From: Bradyrhizobium tropiciagri
GTDB taxonomy: Bacteria > Pseudomonadota > Alphaproteobacteria > Rhizobiales > Xanthobacteraceae
DNA length: 64,000 bases
NCBI RefSeq assembly: GCF_001189845.1
Contig: NZ_LFLZ01000003.1
Location: 124,001-188,000, forward strand
Reading direction: 5' to 3'
Shown here: piece by piece, positions 40,849 through 49,525 of the stretch
How the letters are laid out: the number at the start of each line of letters is the position of its first letter
Numbering within the stretch: position 1 is the stretch's first letter
Made by a program: the position numbers and the translations under genes
Notes under the pieces: generated by a model
What the model was told of the DNA's origin: nothing
Databases searched by the model: none
The model's input: the letters and a program-made list of their open reading frames with translations, nothing else

Positions 40849-41301
40849 ATGTCGCCCGGATCGTCGCCGCACTGGATTTCCGCGATTCTGCGCTGGCCGC
40901 TGCTATGGCACGCGGCCAGGCTTGCCCTCGTGTCTGCCTACGTCCTGGGCGGACTTGCGAAGCTGCTCGACTTCGCAGGGGCGGTCGCCGAGCAGGAACA
41001 TTTCGGGCTGTACCCCGGCTGGCTCTGGGCGGGAGCTGCGATCGCAGTGGAGCTTGTCGGCTCGCTGCTAGTCGCGATCAACCGCTACGTCTGGCTGGGA
41101 GCGGGCGGACTCGGCGTCCTTACCTTCGTGGCGATGCTCACGGCCAACGCCTTCTGGACGATGGGAGGCCATGAGAGATTCATGGCCTCAAACGCCTTCT
41201 TCGAACATCTCGGATTGATTGCAGGCCTTGTCGTCGTATCGATTCTGTCGGACGAGGCCCGTGCCCACCCGAATCGCGCTGCGCGATCTCAAACCGTCTA
41301 G
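40849..41301 (+). CDS. DoxX-family membrane protein
   Basis: 150 residues from ATG 40849, one base after the amidohydrolase stop. Four membrane helices with the DoxX pattern (ALVSAYVLGGLAKLLDFAGA, EHFGLYPGWLWAGAAIAVEL, LTFVAMLTANAFW, and a last helix ending VVVSILSD). DoxX proteins are small quinone- or thiosulphate-linked redox or redox-defence membrane proteins. It is the fourth gene of the run from 37991. Confidence 0.85.
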   Translation: MSPGSSPHWISAILRWPLLWHAARLALVSAYVLGGLAKLLDFAGAVAEQEHFGLYPGWLWAGAAIAVELVGSLLVAINRYVWLGAGGLGVLTFVAMLTANAFWTMGGHERFMASNAFFEHLGLIAGLVVVSILSDEARAHPNRAARSQTV

Positions 41302-41312
41302 GGAGTTTTCCG

Positions 41313-42233
41313 ATGGATCAAATGAAGCTCTTCGCATCGCTGGCGCTTGCGGCGGCCGTCGTAACGACCACGCCGGCTGCCGCGAAAGACACCGCGAAAT
41401 CCAGGGAGGCGGCGGTTGCGGTGGCTCCGCAATACGACACGACACACGTCTACGTGGCACCGGAGGACGTGGACAAGTTCGTGACGAGCTTCCTCGCGAC
41501 TTTCGGCGGCAAGAGCACTAAGCAGGTGGTGGCGACGGTGACGCCGACGCCGAGCAGCACCACGTCGCAACTGCTCCAGACACCAGTCGGTACCGTCTCG
41601 CTGTTCGGCTTCAAGACGCCGATCCCGTATCCTTTCGGTACGGAGCGCAACGGCTATCTCGTCACCGACATGGACCAAGCGGTCAAGGCCGCACGAGCCG
41701 CTGGCGCCGACGTGATTGTGTCGACGTTCCCCGACCCGATTGGGCGCGACGCTGTGATCCAATGGCCCGGTGGCGTCAACATGCAAATTTATTGGCATAC
41801 GACGAAGCCGGACTATGCCGCCTTCGAACGCATTCCGGAGAACAGGGTCTACGTCTCGCCCGATCGCGTCGGTGCATTCTCCCGAAGCTTTCTCGCATTC
41901 TCCCGCGGCAAGATCGTTGCCGACGATGCGAAGGCGCCGGGCGTAGAGATCGGCAGGCCGGACACGACCTACAGACGAATGCGGATCGAGTCCGCCTTCG
42001 GCAAGATGATCGTTATGGTCACGGACGGGCACTTGCCCTATCCCTACGGACGGGAGACGACAGGCTACGAAGTGGCCGACCTTGCTGCGACGATCGAGAA
42101 GGCGAAGGGCGCCGGCGCCACGGTGCTCGTCGAGCCCTATGCCTCGGAAGGCCGCTCCACGGCGTTCGTCATGTTCCCGGGCGGGTACATCGCCGAGCTC
42201 CACTCGCTCGGGCCGAAGAGCGCAGCGCGCTGA
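41313..42233 (+). CDS. Exported VOC (glyoxalase-fold) protein
   Basis: 306 residues. A signal peptide (MKLFASLALAAAVV core, cleavage near AAAK) precedes two VOC-like modules: HVYVAPEDVDKFVTSFLATF with NGYLVTDMDQAVKAARAAGA, and RVYVSPDRVGAFSRSFLAFS with TGYEVADLAATIEKAKGAGA. Each ends in a strand that normally gives a metal ligand (GGVNMQIYW and GGYIAELHS). Most VOC enzymes are cytoplasmic, so export is unusual. It is 11 bp after DoxX in the same run. Confidence 0.78.
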   Translation: MDQMKLFASLALAAAVVTTTPAAAKDTAKSREAAVAVAPQYDTTHVYVAPEDVDKFVTSFLATFGGKSTKQVVATVTPTPSSTTSQLLQTPVGTVSLFGFKTPIPYPFGTERNGYLVTDMDQAVKAARAAGADVIVSTFPDPIGRDAVIQWPGGVNMQIYWHTTKPDYAAFERIPENRVYVSPDRVGAFSRSFLAFSRGKIVADDAKAPGVEIGRPDTTYRRMRIESAFGKMIVMVTDGHLPYPYGRETTGYEVADLAATIEKAKGAGATVLVEPYASEGRSTAFVMFPGGYIAELHSLGPKSAAR

Positions 42234-42258
42234 GAAAAAGCGGGGGTGACGTCGGCCG

Positions 42259-43677
42259 ATGGCGGCAATGCGAGATCAGCGGAGCTTTGGGATAATCTTG
42301 GCGCTTGTGGCCTTTGCCGCAGGCGCTGCTCCGGTGCGGGCTGATGAAGCCACGGCAGTCGCGATGCGGCCGGAGATCCAGGCGAACCGCTGGGCGGAGG
42401 ATTGGTCGGTTCTCGCCGATCCGAGACTGCGCACCGAACCGTTCGACGGCCTCAAATATATCCCGCTCTGGGCCACCGACCCGAAGAGCTACATCTCCCT
42501 GGGCGCCACGTTGCGCGAGCGCTTCGAGAGCAACAATGCGGCGGGCTTCGGTATCGCGGGAACGCCGTCGGATAGCTACTTTCTGCAGCGGCTGCAGGTT
42601 CACGCGGACATTCATTTCAATGCAAACTGGCGGGCGTTCGTTGAGCTGGAGGACGACCGCGCTTTCGGCAAGCAAATCATCTCTCCGGTAGACCAGGATC
42701 GGCTCGACTTGCGCCTCGCCTTCATCGAGTACGTCAACACCTTTTCGGGTGGGACCTTGAAGGCGCGAGCAGGGCGGCAGGATTTCGCTTTCGACCTGCA
42801 GCGCTTCGTGTCATCGCGAGATGGCCCGAACGTCAGGCAGTCGTTCGATGCGCTCTGGGCTGACTGGGAGACCGGGCCGTGGCGTTTCATCGGCTTCGTC
42901 AGCCGTCCGGTCCAATATTTCGATAATCGCCCCTTCGACGACACCTCGAATGACAGCTTCCGCTTCAGCACGCTGCGGATCGAGCGCAAGGTGCTCGGCG
43001 ACAAGGAGCTGTCCGGCTACTACTCGCTGTACGAACGGAGCAACGCCAAATATCTCGACGCTTTCGGCGCCGAGCACCGGCACGTCTTCGATGTCCGCTT
43101 CGCGGGCAACGCCCAGCATATTGATTGGGACCTCGAAGCCATGGGGCAGGTGGGTCAGGTGGGCACGGCCGATATTCGTGCCTGGGCGGTAGGTGCACGT
43201 GCGGGATACACGCTTGCAGACGTGCTGTGGCAACCTCGGCTCGGAATCCAGTTCGATGCGGCCTCCGGAGACCATCACCCCGGGGACGGGGTCGTGGGGA
43301 CGTTCAATCCGCTGTTTCCAAACGGCTACTATTTCACGCTGGCCGGTTACACCGGATACGTGAACCTGGTGCATCTCAAGCCTTCGATTACCGTCAGTCC
43401 GGCGAAAGGGCTGAAGGTGATGGGCGCCATTGGGCTGCAGTGGCGCGAAACCACGGCCGACGCCATCTACGTCCAGCCCAATGTGCCGGTCGCCGGTACT
43501 GCCGGAAAGGGCCGCAATTGGACCGGCGCCTACGGCCAGTTGCGCGTCGACTACGCGTTCAACGACCATCTGACGGGCGCGATCGAAGCGGTGCATTTCG
43601 ACGTCGGGGACACCATCATTCGCGCGGGGGGACACACGAGCAACTATCTGGGCGTTCAGCTCCAATATGGGTGGTAA
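42259..43677 (+). CDS. Outer-membrane channel, alginate-export/porin-like
   Basis: 472 residues with a signal peptide ending VRA. The rest alternates polar and hydrophobic residues as in a beta-barrel and has the alginate_exp family pattern: SYISLGATLRERFESNN, YFLQRLQVHADIHFNANWRA, KARAGRQDFAFDLQRFVSSR and a C-terminal strand ending in Trp (LGVQLQYGW). Aromatic C-terminal residues are the usual signal for barrel assembly. In this operon it is more likely a substrate porin for aromatic or small organic compounds than an alginate channel. Confidence 0.82.
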   Translation: MAAMRDQRSFGIILALVAFAAGAAPVRADEATAVAMRPEIQANRWAEDWSVLADPRLRTEPFDGLKYIPLWATDPKSYISLGATLRERFESNNAAGFGIAGTPSDSYFLQRLQVHADIHFNANWRAFVELEDDRAFGKQIISPVDQDRLDLRLAFIEYVNTFSGGTLKARAGRQDFAFDLQRFVSSRDGPNVRQSFDALWADWETGPWRFIGFVSRPVQYFDNRPFDDTSNDSFRFSTLRIERKVLGDKELSGYYSLYERSNAKYLDAFGAEHRHVFDVRFAGNAQHIDWDLEAMGQVGQVGTADIRAWAVGARAGYTLADVLWQPRLGIQFDAASGDHHPGDGVVGTFNPLFPNGYYFTLAGYTGYVNLVHLKPSITVSPAKGLKVMGAIGLQWRETTADAIYVQPNVPVAGTAGKGRNWTGAYGQLRVDYAFNDHLTGAIEAVHFDVGDTIIRAGGHTSNYLGVQLQYGW

Positions 43678-43678
43678 G

Positions 43679-44359
43679 ATGCCCCGGCAAATCCTCCTGC
43701 TTCCACTTCTGATGAGCCTGAACGCGGGCTTCGTCGATACGGCCGGATTTCTGGCGCTCCAGGGGTTGTTCACCGCGCATGTCACCGGCAACTTCGTCAC
43801 GTTCGGCGCGTCCATGGTGCTCGGGACTTCGGGCGCCCTCGCGAAGCTCCTAGCGCTACCGGTATTCTGCCTGGTCGTGATCGGCACGCGCGTATTCAGC
43901 TTCCTTCTGCCCGCGATCGGATTACCGATTTTCCGCTCGATGCTCGCCCTCAAGGTGCTGCTTCTGGCGGCAGGGGCCGTGTGTGCAGTCCACTTTGGAC
44001 CATTCGTAGAGGGCGATAGCTGGCAGGCGATCTGCACCGGCATGATTCTGGTCGCAGCCATGGCAATTCAGAACGCCGCACATCGTATTCATATGGGGAC
44101 GGAGCCTCCAACCACGCTCATGACGGGCACCACCACCCAGATCATGATCGACGTCGCTGATGTGCTGCGAGGCGCTCCGGCTACGGTCTTGACGGTTGCC
44201 AAGCCGCGTCTCAGCAAGATGGCCGCGAGCGTGACGGCGTTCGCGCTCGGGTGCGCCGCCGGCGCAGTCCTCTACGCGAAGCTCGGGACGTTGTGTTTCG
44301 TCATTCCTCCGCTGATCGCGTTACCGGCCGTGTTCCTGGCGTCGGCTGAACCGAAGTGA
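43679..44359 (+). CDS. DUF1275 (YoaK-like) membrane protein
   Basis: 226 residues from ATG 43679, one base after the preceding stop; ATG 43667 would overlap the porin gene and is less likely. Six membrane helices with the family pattern SLNAGFVDTAGFLALQGLF, TAHVTGNFVTFGASMV and TTLMTGTTTQIMIDVAD. Function is unknown; members are proposed transporters or efflux-associated proteins. It is the last gene of the rightward run and converges on the mhqD-like gene. Confidence 0.87.
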   Translation: MPRQILLLPLLMSLNAGFVDTAGFLALQGLFTAHVTGNFVTFGASMVLGTSGALAKLLALPVFCLVVIGTRVFSFLLPAIGLPIFRSMLALKVLLLAAGAVCAVHFGPFVEGDSWQAICTGMILVAAMAIQNAAHRIHMGTEPPTTLMTGTTTQIMIDVADVLRGAPATVLTVAKPRLSKMAASVTAFALGCAAGAVLYAKLGTLCFVIPPLIALPAVFLASAEPK

Positions 44360-44458
44360 CGGATTGACGAGACGATGACGTCCCCCTCTGGGTTGATCGA
44401 CAGACCCACCGGTCGGCGGACCGCCTTTCCGAACGGCACACCGACCGAGGTCAGATTG

Positions 44459-45094
44459 TCAGGACACCGTCGCCTGGTTCCTCGTCTCGGCAATCCACGT
44501 GCGGCCGAGCGCAATGTCCGCCTGCGAGAGCTGATGGCCGATCGGCAGTATGCGATGGTCGACCTTGGCTCCCGCCGCCGACAGCATGGCGGCCAGTGCG
44601 GCGGCATTGTCGGCCGGCACGATGGGGTCTTGCCGTCCGGACAGCATCAGGACCGGCTTTCCGTCGAGCTGCGCGTCCGGGGGATCCGTCAGCGGCACCA
44701 TGGTGCGAAACAGAAGTGCGCCGGACAGCGCGTGCGGATCCATCAGCATGAGAGCGGCGGCGATATTGGCGCCGTTCGAGTAGCCGACGGCCAGCGGCGC
44801 GTCGATGCCGTACCGGCTGCGCGCGCCTCGGACAAACTCTGCGAGTTCAAGCGCGCGATGGCGAACGTCCTCTTCGTCGAAGACCCCTTCCGCCAAACGA
44901 CGGAAGAAGCGCGGCATTCCGTTTTCGAGCACCCGGCCGCGTGGCGCCAGCAGCGGGGATCCCGGCGAGATCATGGCGCCAAGCTGCAGCAGATCGTTTT
45001 CGTCGCCGCCGGTGCCGTGAAGGAGCAGCAAGGGCGGAGCATCCGCCCTGTTGCCGGCCTCGAAGCGATAAATGAACGGAGACTTCGCGGTCAT
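44459..45094 (-). CDS. Phospholipase/carboxylesterase-type hydrolase (MhqD-like)
   Basis: 211 residues, alpha/beta fold of the Abhydrolase_2 type: LLLLHGTGGDENDLLQLGA near the start, nucleophile in VGYSNGANIAAAL, acid Asp in LSGRQDPIVPA and the catalytic His in LPIGHQLSQADI. This combination is the MhqD/YodD carboxylesterase pattern. ATG 45094 overlaps the stop of the upstream ring-cleaving dioxygenase by four bases, giving an mhqO-mhqD-like operon. Such pairs protect against quinones and diamide-like electrophiles in other bacteria. Confidence 0.85.
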   Translation of the reverse strand: MTAKSPFIYRFEAGNRADAPPLLLLHGTGGDENDLLQLGAMISPGSPLLAPRGRVLENGMPRFFRRLAEGVFDEEDVRHRALELAEFVRGARSRYGIDAPLAVGYSNGANIAAALMLMDPHALSGALLFRTMVPLTDPPDAQLDGKPVLMLSGRQDPIVPADNAAALAAMLSAAGAKVDHRILPIGHQLSQADIALGRTWIAETRNQATVS

Positions 45095-46029
45095 GACGCG
45101 GCTCCTTGAAGCTTGGGCAGCACGCCCTCGATCTCCTTGCGGTGCGGCTCGAGGAAGCTCGGCAGCTTCAGGTCGCGGCCAAGCGTTTCCAGCGGTTCGT
45201 CGACCGCGAATCCCGGAATGTCAGTCGCGATCTCGAAGAGGACGCCGCCCGGCTCCCGGAAGTAGATCGAGCGGAAGTAGTTGCGGTCCTTCTGCTCGGT
45301 GGGATGCAGCCCATGATTGCTGACGAGGTTCTGCGCCATGATTGCCTGCTCGGCATCATCCTTCGCCCGGAACGCGATGTGGTGCACGGAGCCGCGGCCC
45401 TGGCTGCCGCGCAGAAAGCCCTTCGCCTCATAGATGTCGACGATGTTCCCCTGCGCATCGCCGGGTACCGTGAAGCGCGTGACCGATCCCTCCCGCGCGG
45501 TCTCTCGGAAGCCGAACACGTCGGTCAGGACCTTTGCAGTCTTGGTCGCATCGTCGAGCAGCAGCGTGACGCCCTGGAAACCGCGGATGGCGTGTTCGGC
45601 CGGTACGTCGCCGTTGCTCCAGGCAGGTTCATCCTCGGCGCCGGCAACGCCGACAAGCGCGAGCGCCATTCCGTCCGGATCGGAGAACGCGAGCACGGAC
45701 TCGCCGAAACGCTTCTCGAGCGCCTCGAACTTGATGCCCTTCTCGAGGAAGCGCTGCGTCCAAAAGCCCAGCGAGCGCTGCGGCACGCGGAACGTGGTCT
45801 GATGGGTTTCGCCAACGCCGCGGCGACCCGCGGGGGCTCCCTCCCAGGGGAAGAAGGTGAGGATCGAGCCCGGCCGGCCGGCCTCGTCGCCATAATAGAA
45901 ATGGTAGGTGGCCGGATCGTCGAAATTGACGGTCCTCTTGACGAAGCGCAGTCCGAGATCGCGCGTGTAGAAGCCGAAGTTCTTTTGGGGGTCGCCTGCG
46001 ATGGCGGTGACGTGATGGATGCCTGACAC
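45091..46029 (-). CDS. Ring-cleaving VOC dioxygenase (MhqO-like)
   Basis: 312 residues from GTG 46029, chosen because GGAGGG lies seven bases upstream and the protein then starts VSGIHHVTAIAGDPQKNFGF as in the family; the ATG at 46122 would span the promoter. It has FDDPATYHFYYGDEAGRPGS, AIRGFQGVTLLLDD, SVHHIAFRAKDDAEQ and GGVLFEIATDIPGFAVDE, with His and Glu ligands for Fe(II). It is a paralogue of the protein at 34109. It is divergent from the LysR-type gene at 46159, the likely regulator. Confidence 0.87.
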   Translation of the reverse strand: MSGIHHVTAIAGDPQKNFGFYTRDLGLRFVKRTVNFDDPATYHFYYGDEAGRPGSILTFFPWEGAPAGRRGVGETHQTTFRVPQRSLGFWTQRFLEKGIKFEALEKRFGESVLAFSDPDGMALALVGVAGAEDEPAWSNGDVPAEHAIRGFQGVTLLLDDATKTAKVLTDVFGFRETAREGSVTRFTVPGDAQGNIVDIYEAKGFLRGSQGRGSVHHIAFRAKDDAEQAIMAQNLVSNHGLHPTEQKDRNYFRSIYFREPGGVLFEIATDIPGFAVDEPLETLGRDLKLPSFLEPHRKEIEGVLPKLQGAAS

Positions 46030-46158
46030 TTTTTTGCCCTCCGGGTCCGTACGAGCCGCTTGGCTCTTGAGACGAGATATCGGATGGCTTTGATTTAAGG
46101 ACAATCCATGATCATATGACATGACTGTCTACGAAATAGCGACAATTTGGATCGAGGG

Positions 46159-47054
46159 ATGGATAAAGTCACCAGTCTGCAGGCTTTCGTGAAGGTGGTC
46201 GAAACCGGCAGTTTCTCCGAAGCGGCCCGCCAGTTGCGCCTGTCTAGGTCCGCCGTCAGCAAATACATCGGCGACCTGGAGGAGAGCCTCGGCGTCCAAC
46301 TCCTCAATCGCACGACGCGGCACGCCAGCCCGAATGAGAATGGCCAACTCTATTTCGAGCGCGCGCTAGTCATTCTTTCGGAGATTGATGCGGCCGACCA
46401 GGCCGTCACGCACCTGCAGTCGGCTCCCCGCGGTCTTCTCCGAATCAATGCGCCGATGTCCTTCGGCACGATCAGGCTTGGACCGGCGCTCGCCGACTTC
46501 ATGGTCAAGTATCCGGAAATGCAGCTCCAGCTTGTGCTGAGCGACGATCTCTCGATCCCGTCCAGGACGGTTTCGACGTGACCCTACGAATCGCGGAGCT
46601 CGAATCATCGAGCCTGATTGCACGAAAGATCACGCCCATGCCGAGGGCGATCTGCGCGTCGCCCGAGTATCTCGATAAGCATGGTACCCCATCGCACCCG
46701 CGGGATCTGCGCGATCACGCCTCGCTGACCTACGGCTTCCTGCTTACAGGCAACCAGTGGAAACTGACAGGCGCGGACGGGGAGCACTGGATCCAGCCCG
46801 CCTGGTCGCTGTGCGTGAACAACGCGGAAGTGTTGCGTGATGTCGCCGTCAAAGGCAGAGGAGTGGCGTTGATACCCAAGTTTATCGCCGGAGAGGCAGT
46901 CAAGAACGGAGAGTTGAAGGAGATACTGAAAGACTTCCGGTCGCCGCCGCTTACACTGTATGCGATCTATCCGCCGACGCGACATTTGTCGCTGAAGGTC
47001 AGGCTCTTCATCGATTTCCTCGTCGAACGCTTTGGCCACGAAGCCGATGCGTGA
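46159..47054 (+). pseudogene. LysR-family regulator, frameshifted near 46551
   Basis: ATG 46159 starts a standard LysR HTH (SLQAFVKVVETGSFSEAARQ, then LRLSRSAVSKYIGDLE). The first frame ends at 46581 with SDDLSIPSRTVST, while one frame over reads DPVQDGFDVTLRIAELESSS to the stop at 47054, with the rest of the effector domain (CVNNAEVLRDVAVKGRGVAL). One extra base in GATCTCTCGATCCC repairs it to about 299 residues. It is divergent from the mhqO-like gene and is the presumed quinone-responsive regulator. If truly broken, that operon's control is lost. Confidence 0.82.
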
Positions 47055-47064
47055 GGGAGTTGCA

Positions 47065-48369
47065 ATGGCCTCCAGGCTCGTCGATCCGTCGCCTCGATCC
47101 TACCCCCCATCGGTTTCGTTCGTGCGCAGGGCCGGCCCCATTTTACGCGCCGTCGGCGAGACCGACACGTTCGCCGACATCCAGAACTGGCTTCTGGAGG
47201 AAGCTGCCACTGAGCGTGAAATGCTTCACCTTCTAGTCAAGCTGATCACACGAATGAAGGCTGCCGGCTCTTTGGTTGACCGCCTGACCCTGCATATCGG
47301 AACGCTCCACCCCCAGCTGGTCGGGTTCGCATGGGTGTGGAATAGCAATGACGGCTTCTGCGACGAGGTCCGCGTGGCCGACGCAACGGTCGCTTCCGAT
47401 GCGTACAAGCTCAATCCGCTACAACGTATTGTCGAAACAGGGGAGACAATCAGGCGCGAGCCGAACGATCTTTCCGCACAGGCCGAATTTCCTATCATGG
47501 CCGAACTGGCGGCCGCCGGCATGACTGACTACGCGGCGATTCCGCTGTGCGGCCTGGATTCGAGAAATGTCATTACCATCGCGACGAAGTCGCCAGGTGG
47601 CTTTCGCGGGGCCGAGTTCGACTGTCTGATGGATCTTTTCAAGTTGTTTGCTCTGCATGTGCAGAGGCACAGCGAACTGAGAATCTCCGAGAATGCGTTG
47701 GGTGCCTATCTCGGATCGGGCGCTGCTGCCAAGGTGCTCGAAGGTGCGATCAAACGAGGTGCTGGAGACTCGATTCGCGCGGTGATTTGGGTCTCGGACC
47801 TCAGAAACTTCACGAAGATGTCGGACGCCTTAGCGCCGCCGGATATGCTCGTGTTGCTCAATGCATATTTCGAGGCGATGGCCAGCGCCGTTTCCGCCCA
47901 CGGCGGCGAAACCCTCAAGTTCATCGGCGACGGTATGCTCGCCGTGTTTCCAGTGACGGAGGGTGTCGCCGAAGCTGCACGCGCGGCCGCGTCGGCGGCA
48001 AGAGAGGCGATCGCCAGGCTCGAGGCCTACAGTCGGAAAATCCGCGTCGCATCCGCCGCCGAAGGCCAACCCTTGCTCCGGGCGGGCATCGTCCTTCATG
48101 AAGGGGAGGTGTTCTTCGGCAACATCGGCGCTCCGGACCGTCTGGACTTCACGGTCATCGGTGCAGCCGTCAACGAGGCCTGCCGCGTCGAAGCACTGAC
48201 CAAGACGATCGGCCGGGATCTTCTCATGACCGAAGCCGTGGCCAGGCACCTCCCGCACGATGTGGAGCATCTCGGCGAGCACCAGTTACGGGGCGTCTCC
48301 GCCCGGATGGCCGTGTATGGATTGCCGGATGACAGCTCCAAACGTCGCGCGCGGCTCTGTCCGCCCTAG
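47065..48369 (+). CDS. Class III adenylate/guanylate cyclase
   Basis: 434 residues from ATG 47065 with GAGGGAG six bases upstream; TTG 47032 and ATG 47047 are weaker. The C-terminal catalytic domain (about 225-425) has the first metal Asp in VIWVSDLRNFTKMSD, the second in KFIGDGMLAVFP, and later FFGNIGAPDRLDFTVIGAAV with NEACRVE. The N-terminal 220 residues may be a GAF-like sensor, but this is weak. The usual adenine-selecting residues were not checked by alignment, so the product (cAMP or cGMP) is open. It ends inside the convergent Old Yellow Enzyme gene (4-bp overlap). Confidence 0.87.
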   Translation: MASRLVDPSPRSYPPSVSFVRRAGPILRAVGETDTFADIQNWLLEEAATEREMLHLLVKLITRMKAAGSLVDRLTLHIGTLHPQLVGFAWVWNSNDGFCDEVRVADATVASDAYKLNPLQRIVETGETIRREPNDLSAQAEFPIMAELAAAGMTDYAAIPLCGLDSRNVITIATKSPGGFRGAEFDCLMDLFKLFALHVQRHSELRISENALGAYLGSGAAAKVLEGAIKRGAGDSIRAVIWVSDLRNFTKMSDALAPPDMLVLLNAYFEAMASAVSAHGGETLKFIGDGMLAVFPVTEGVAEAARAAASAAREAIARLEAYSRKIRVASAAEGQPLLRAGIVLHEGEVFFGNIGAPDRLDFTVIGAAVNEACRVEALTKTIGRDLLMTEAVARHLPHDVEHLGEHQLRGVSARMAVYGLPDDSSKRRARLCPP

Positions 48370-49478
48370 CCTCGGCCGACAGTCGTTTCGAGGCTTGGAT
48401 AGTCGAGATATCCCGTATCTGAGCCACCATAGATGCCGATCCGTTGCGGCGCATTGTACGGGCCGCCGGCTCGAATCCGTGCCGGGAGATCGGGATTGGC
48501 CAGGAAGAGGCGCCCAAAAGCGACGGCGTCCGCCTCGCCGGAGCTGATGATTCCTGCGGCGCGCTCCGGAGTAATGCCCGCATTGACAATGAGCGGCCCG
48601 CTATAGTGGCCGCGGATCATCGAATGCATCCGCTCGTAGTCAGGCGCTCCTGTCCAGGCGTTGGTGTCGGCAAGGTGCAGATAGGCAAGGCCGGCGGTCT
48701 GCAGCCAGCGCGCCAGTGGCCCATAAGTGTCTTCAGGTTTCGGGTCGCGCGTGCTGTTGTAATCCGCGAAAGGCGAAAGCCGCAGTCCTATCCGCGAAGG
48801 CGGCATGACCTCGGAGATTGCCGCGACGATTTCTTGTAGCAGTCTGGAGCGGCCTTCGGGGTTGCCGCCATAGCCGTCGGTGCGAAGATTGATGGTCGGA
48901 GAAAGAAACTGATGGATCAAATAGCCGTTGGCGCCGTGGATCTCCACGCCGTCGAAACCCGCACGAACAGCGTTGGCGGCCGCAACTCTGAACTCGTCTA
49001 CGACATCCTGGATCTCACCAAGCGTCATCGCGCGTGACGATGTCGCCGCGATCCGCACATATGCTCCGTTGGCGAGGAGCGCCCACACCTGCAATGCGTC
49101 CAGATCGTCGTTGACCCCCGAGGGCGACAGCGGTTGCTCTTCGGACAATAGACCGCGCGCGCTTGCGCGCCCGGCGTGCCAGAGCTGCGCGACGATGCGT
49201 CCGCCCTTTTCGTGGACCCGATCGACAACCGCTTTCCATCCCTCGGTCTGTTCGTCCGTCCAGAGACCTGGCGTTCGGTCAAATGCCCGGGACCGCGGTC
49301 CTACGTTGATGCCTTCGCTCACAATGAGACCGGCGCCCGCACGCGTTGCGTAGTATTCAGATGCGGTCGGATTGATGACGCCGGCCTCGTTGGCGCGCGA
49401 CCGCGTCATCGGGGCCATGACGATTCTGTTCGCCAGATCGAGCGCGCCCAGGTTCGTCGGATGGAAAAGATCGGTCAT
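48366..49478 (-). CDS. Old Yellow Enzyme family alkene/nitro-reductase (NemA-like)
   Basis: 370 residues, FMN-binding TIM barrel. It has RIVMAPMTRSRANEAGVINP, VAQLWHAGRASARGLL, the His/Asn pair in GFDGVEIHGANGYLIHQFLS, NLRTDGYGGNPEGRSRLL and AVAFGRLFLANPDLPARIRA. These enzymes use NADPH to reduce activated C=C bonds, quinones or nitro compounds. ATG 49478 has AAGGAGCAAG upstream. It follows the FAD monooxygenase at 49526 by 47 bp on the same strand and may be the last gene of that unit. Confidence 0.92.
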   Translation of the reverse strand: MTDLFHPTNLGALDLANRIVMAPMTRSRANEAGVINPTASEYYATRAGAGLIVSEGINVGPRSRAFDRTPGLWTDEQTEGWKAVVDRVHEKGGRIVAQLWHAGRASARGLLSEEQPLSPSGVNDDLDALQVWALLANGAYVRIAATSSRAMTLGEIQDVVDEFRVAAANAVRAGFDGVEIHGANGYLIHQFLSPTINLRTDGYGGNPEGRSRLLQEIVAAISEVMPPSRIGLRLSPFADYNSTRDPKPEDTYGPLARWLQTAGLAYLHLADTNAWTGAPDYERMHSMIRGHYSGPLIVNAGITPERAAGIISSGEADAVAFGRLFLANPDLPARIRAGGPYNAPQRIGIYGGSDTGYLDYPSLETTVGRG

Positions 49479-49525
49479 GTTTCTTGCTCCTTCGAGATTT
49501 GATTCCGGCGTCGAGATCTGACGAG

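Noticed and set aside
39033..40850. 605-residue minus-strand open frame
   Set aside because: Exactly antisense to the YtcJ-like amidohydrolase, which has all family motifs; the antisense protein is Arg/His-rich with no domain.
42811..44061. Minus-strand open frame over the porin and DUF1275 genes
   Set aside because: It spans two well-supported genes on the other strand and has no recognisable protein features.
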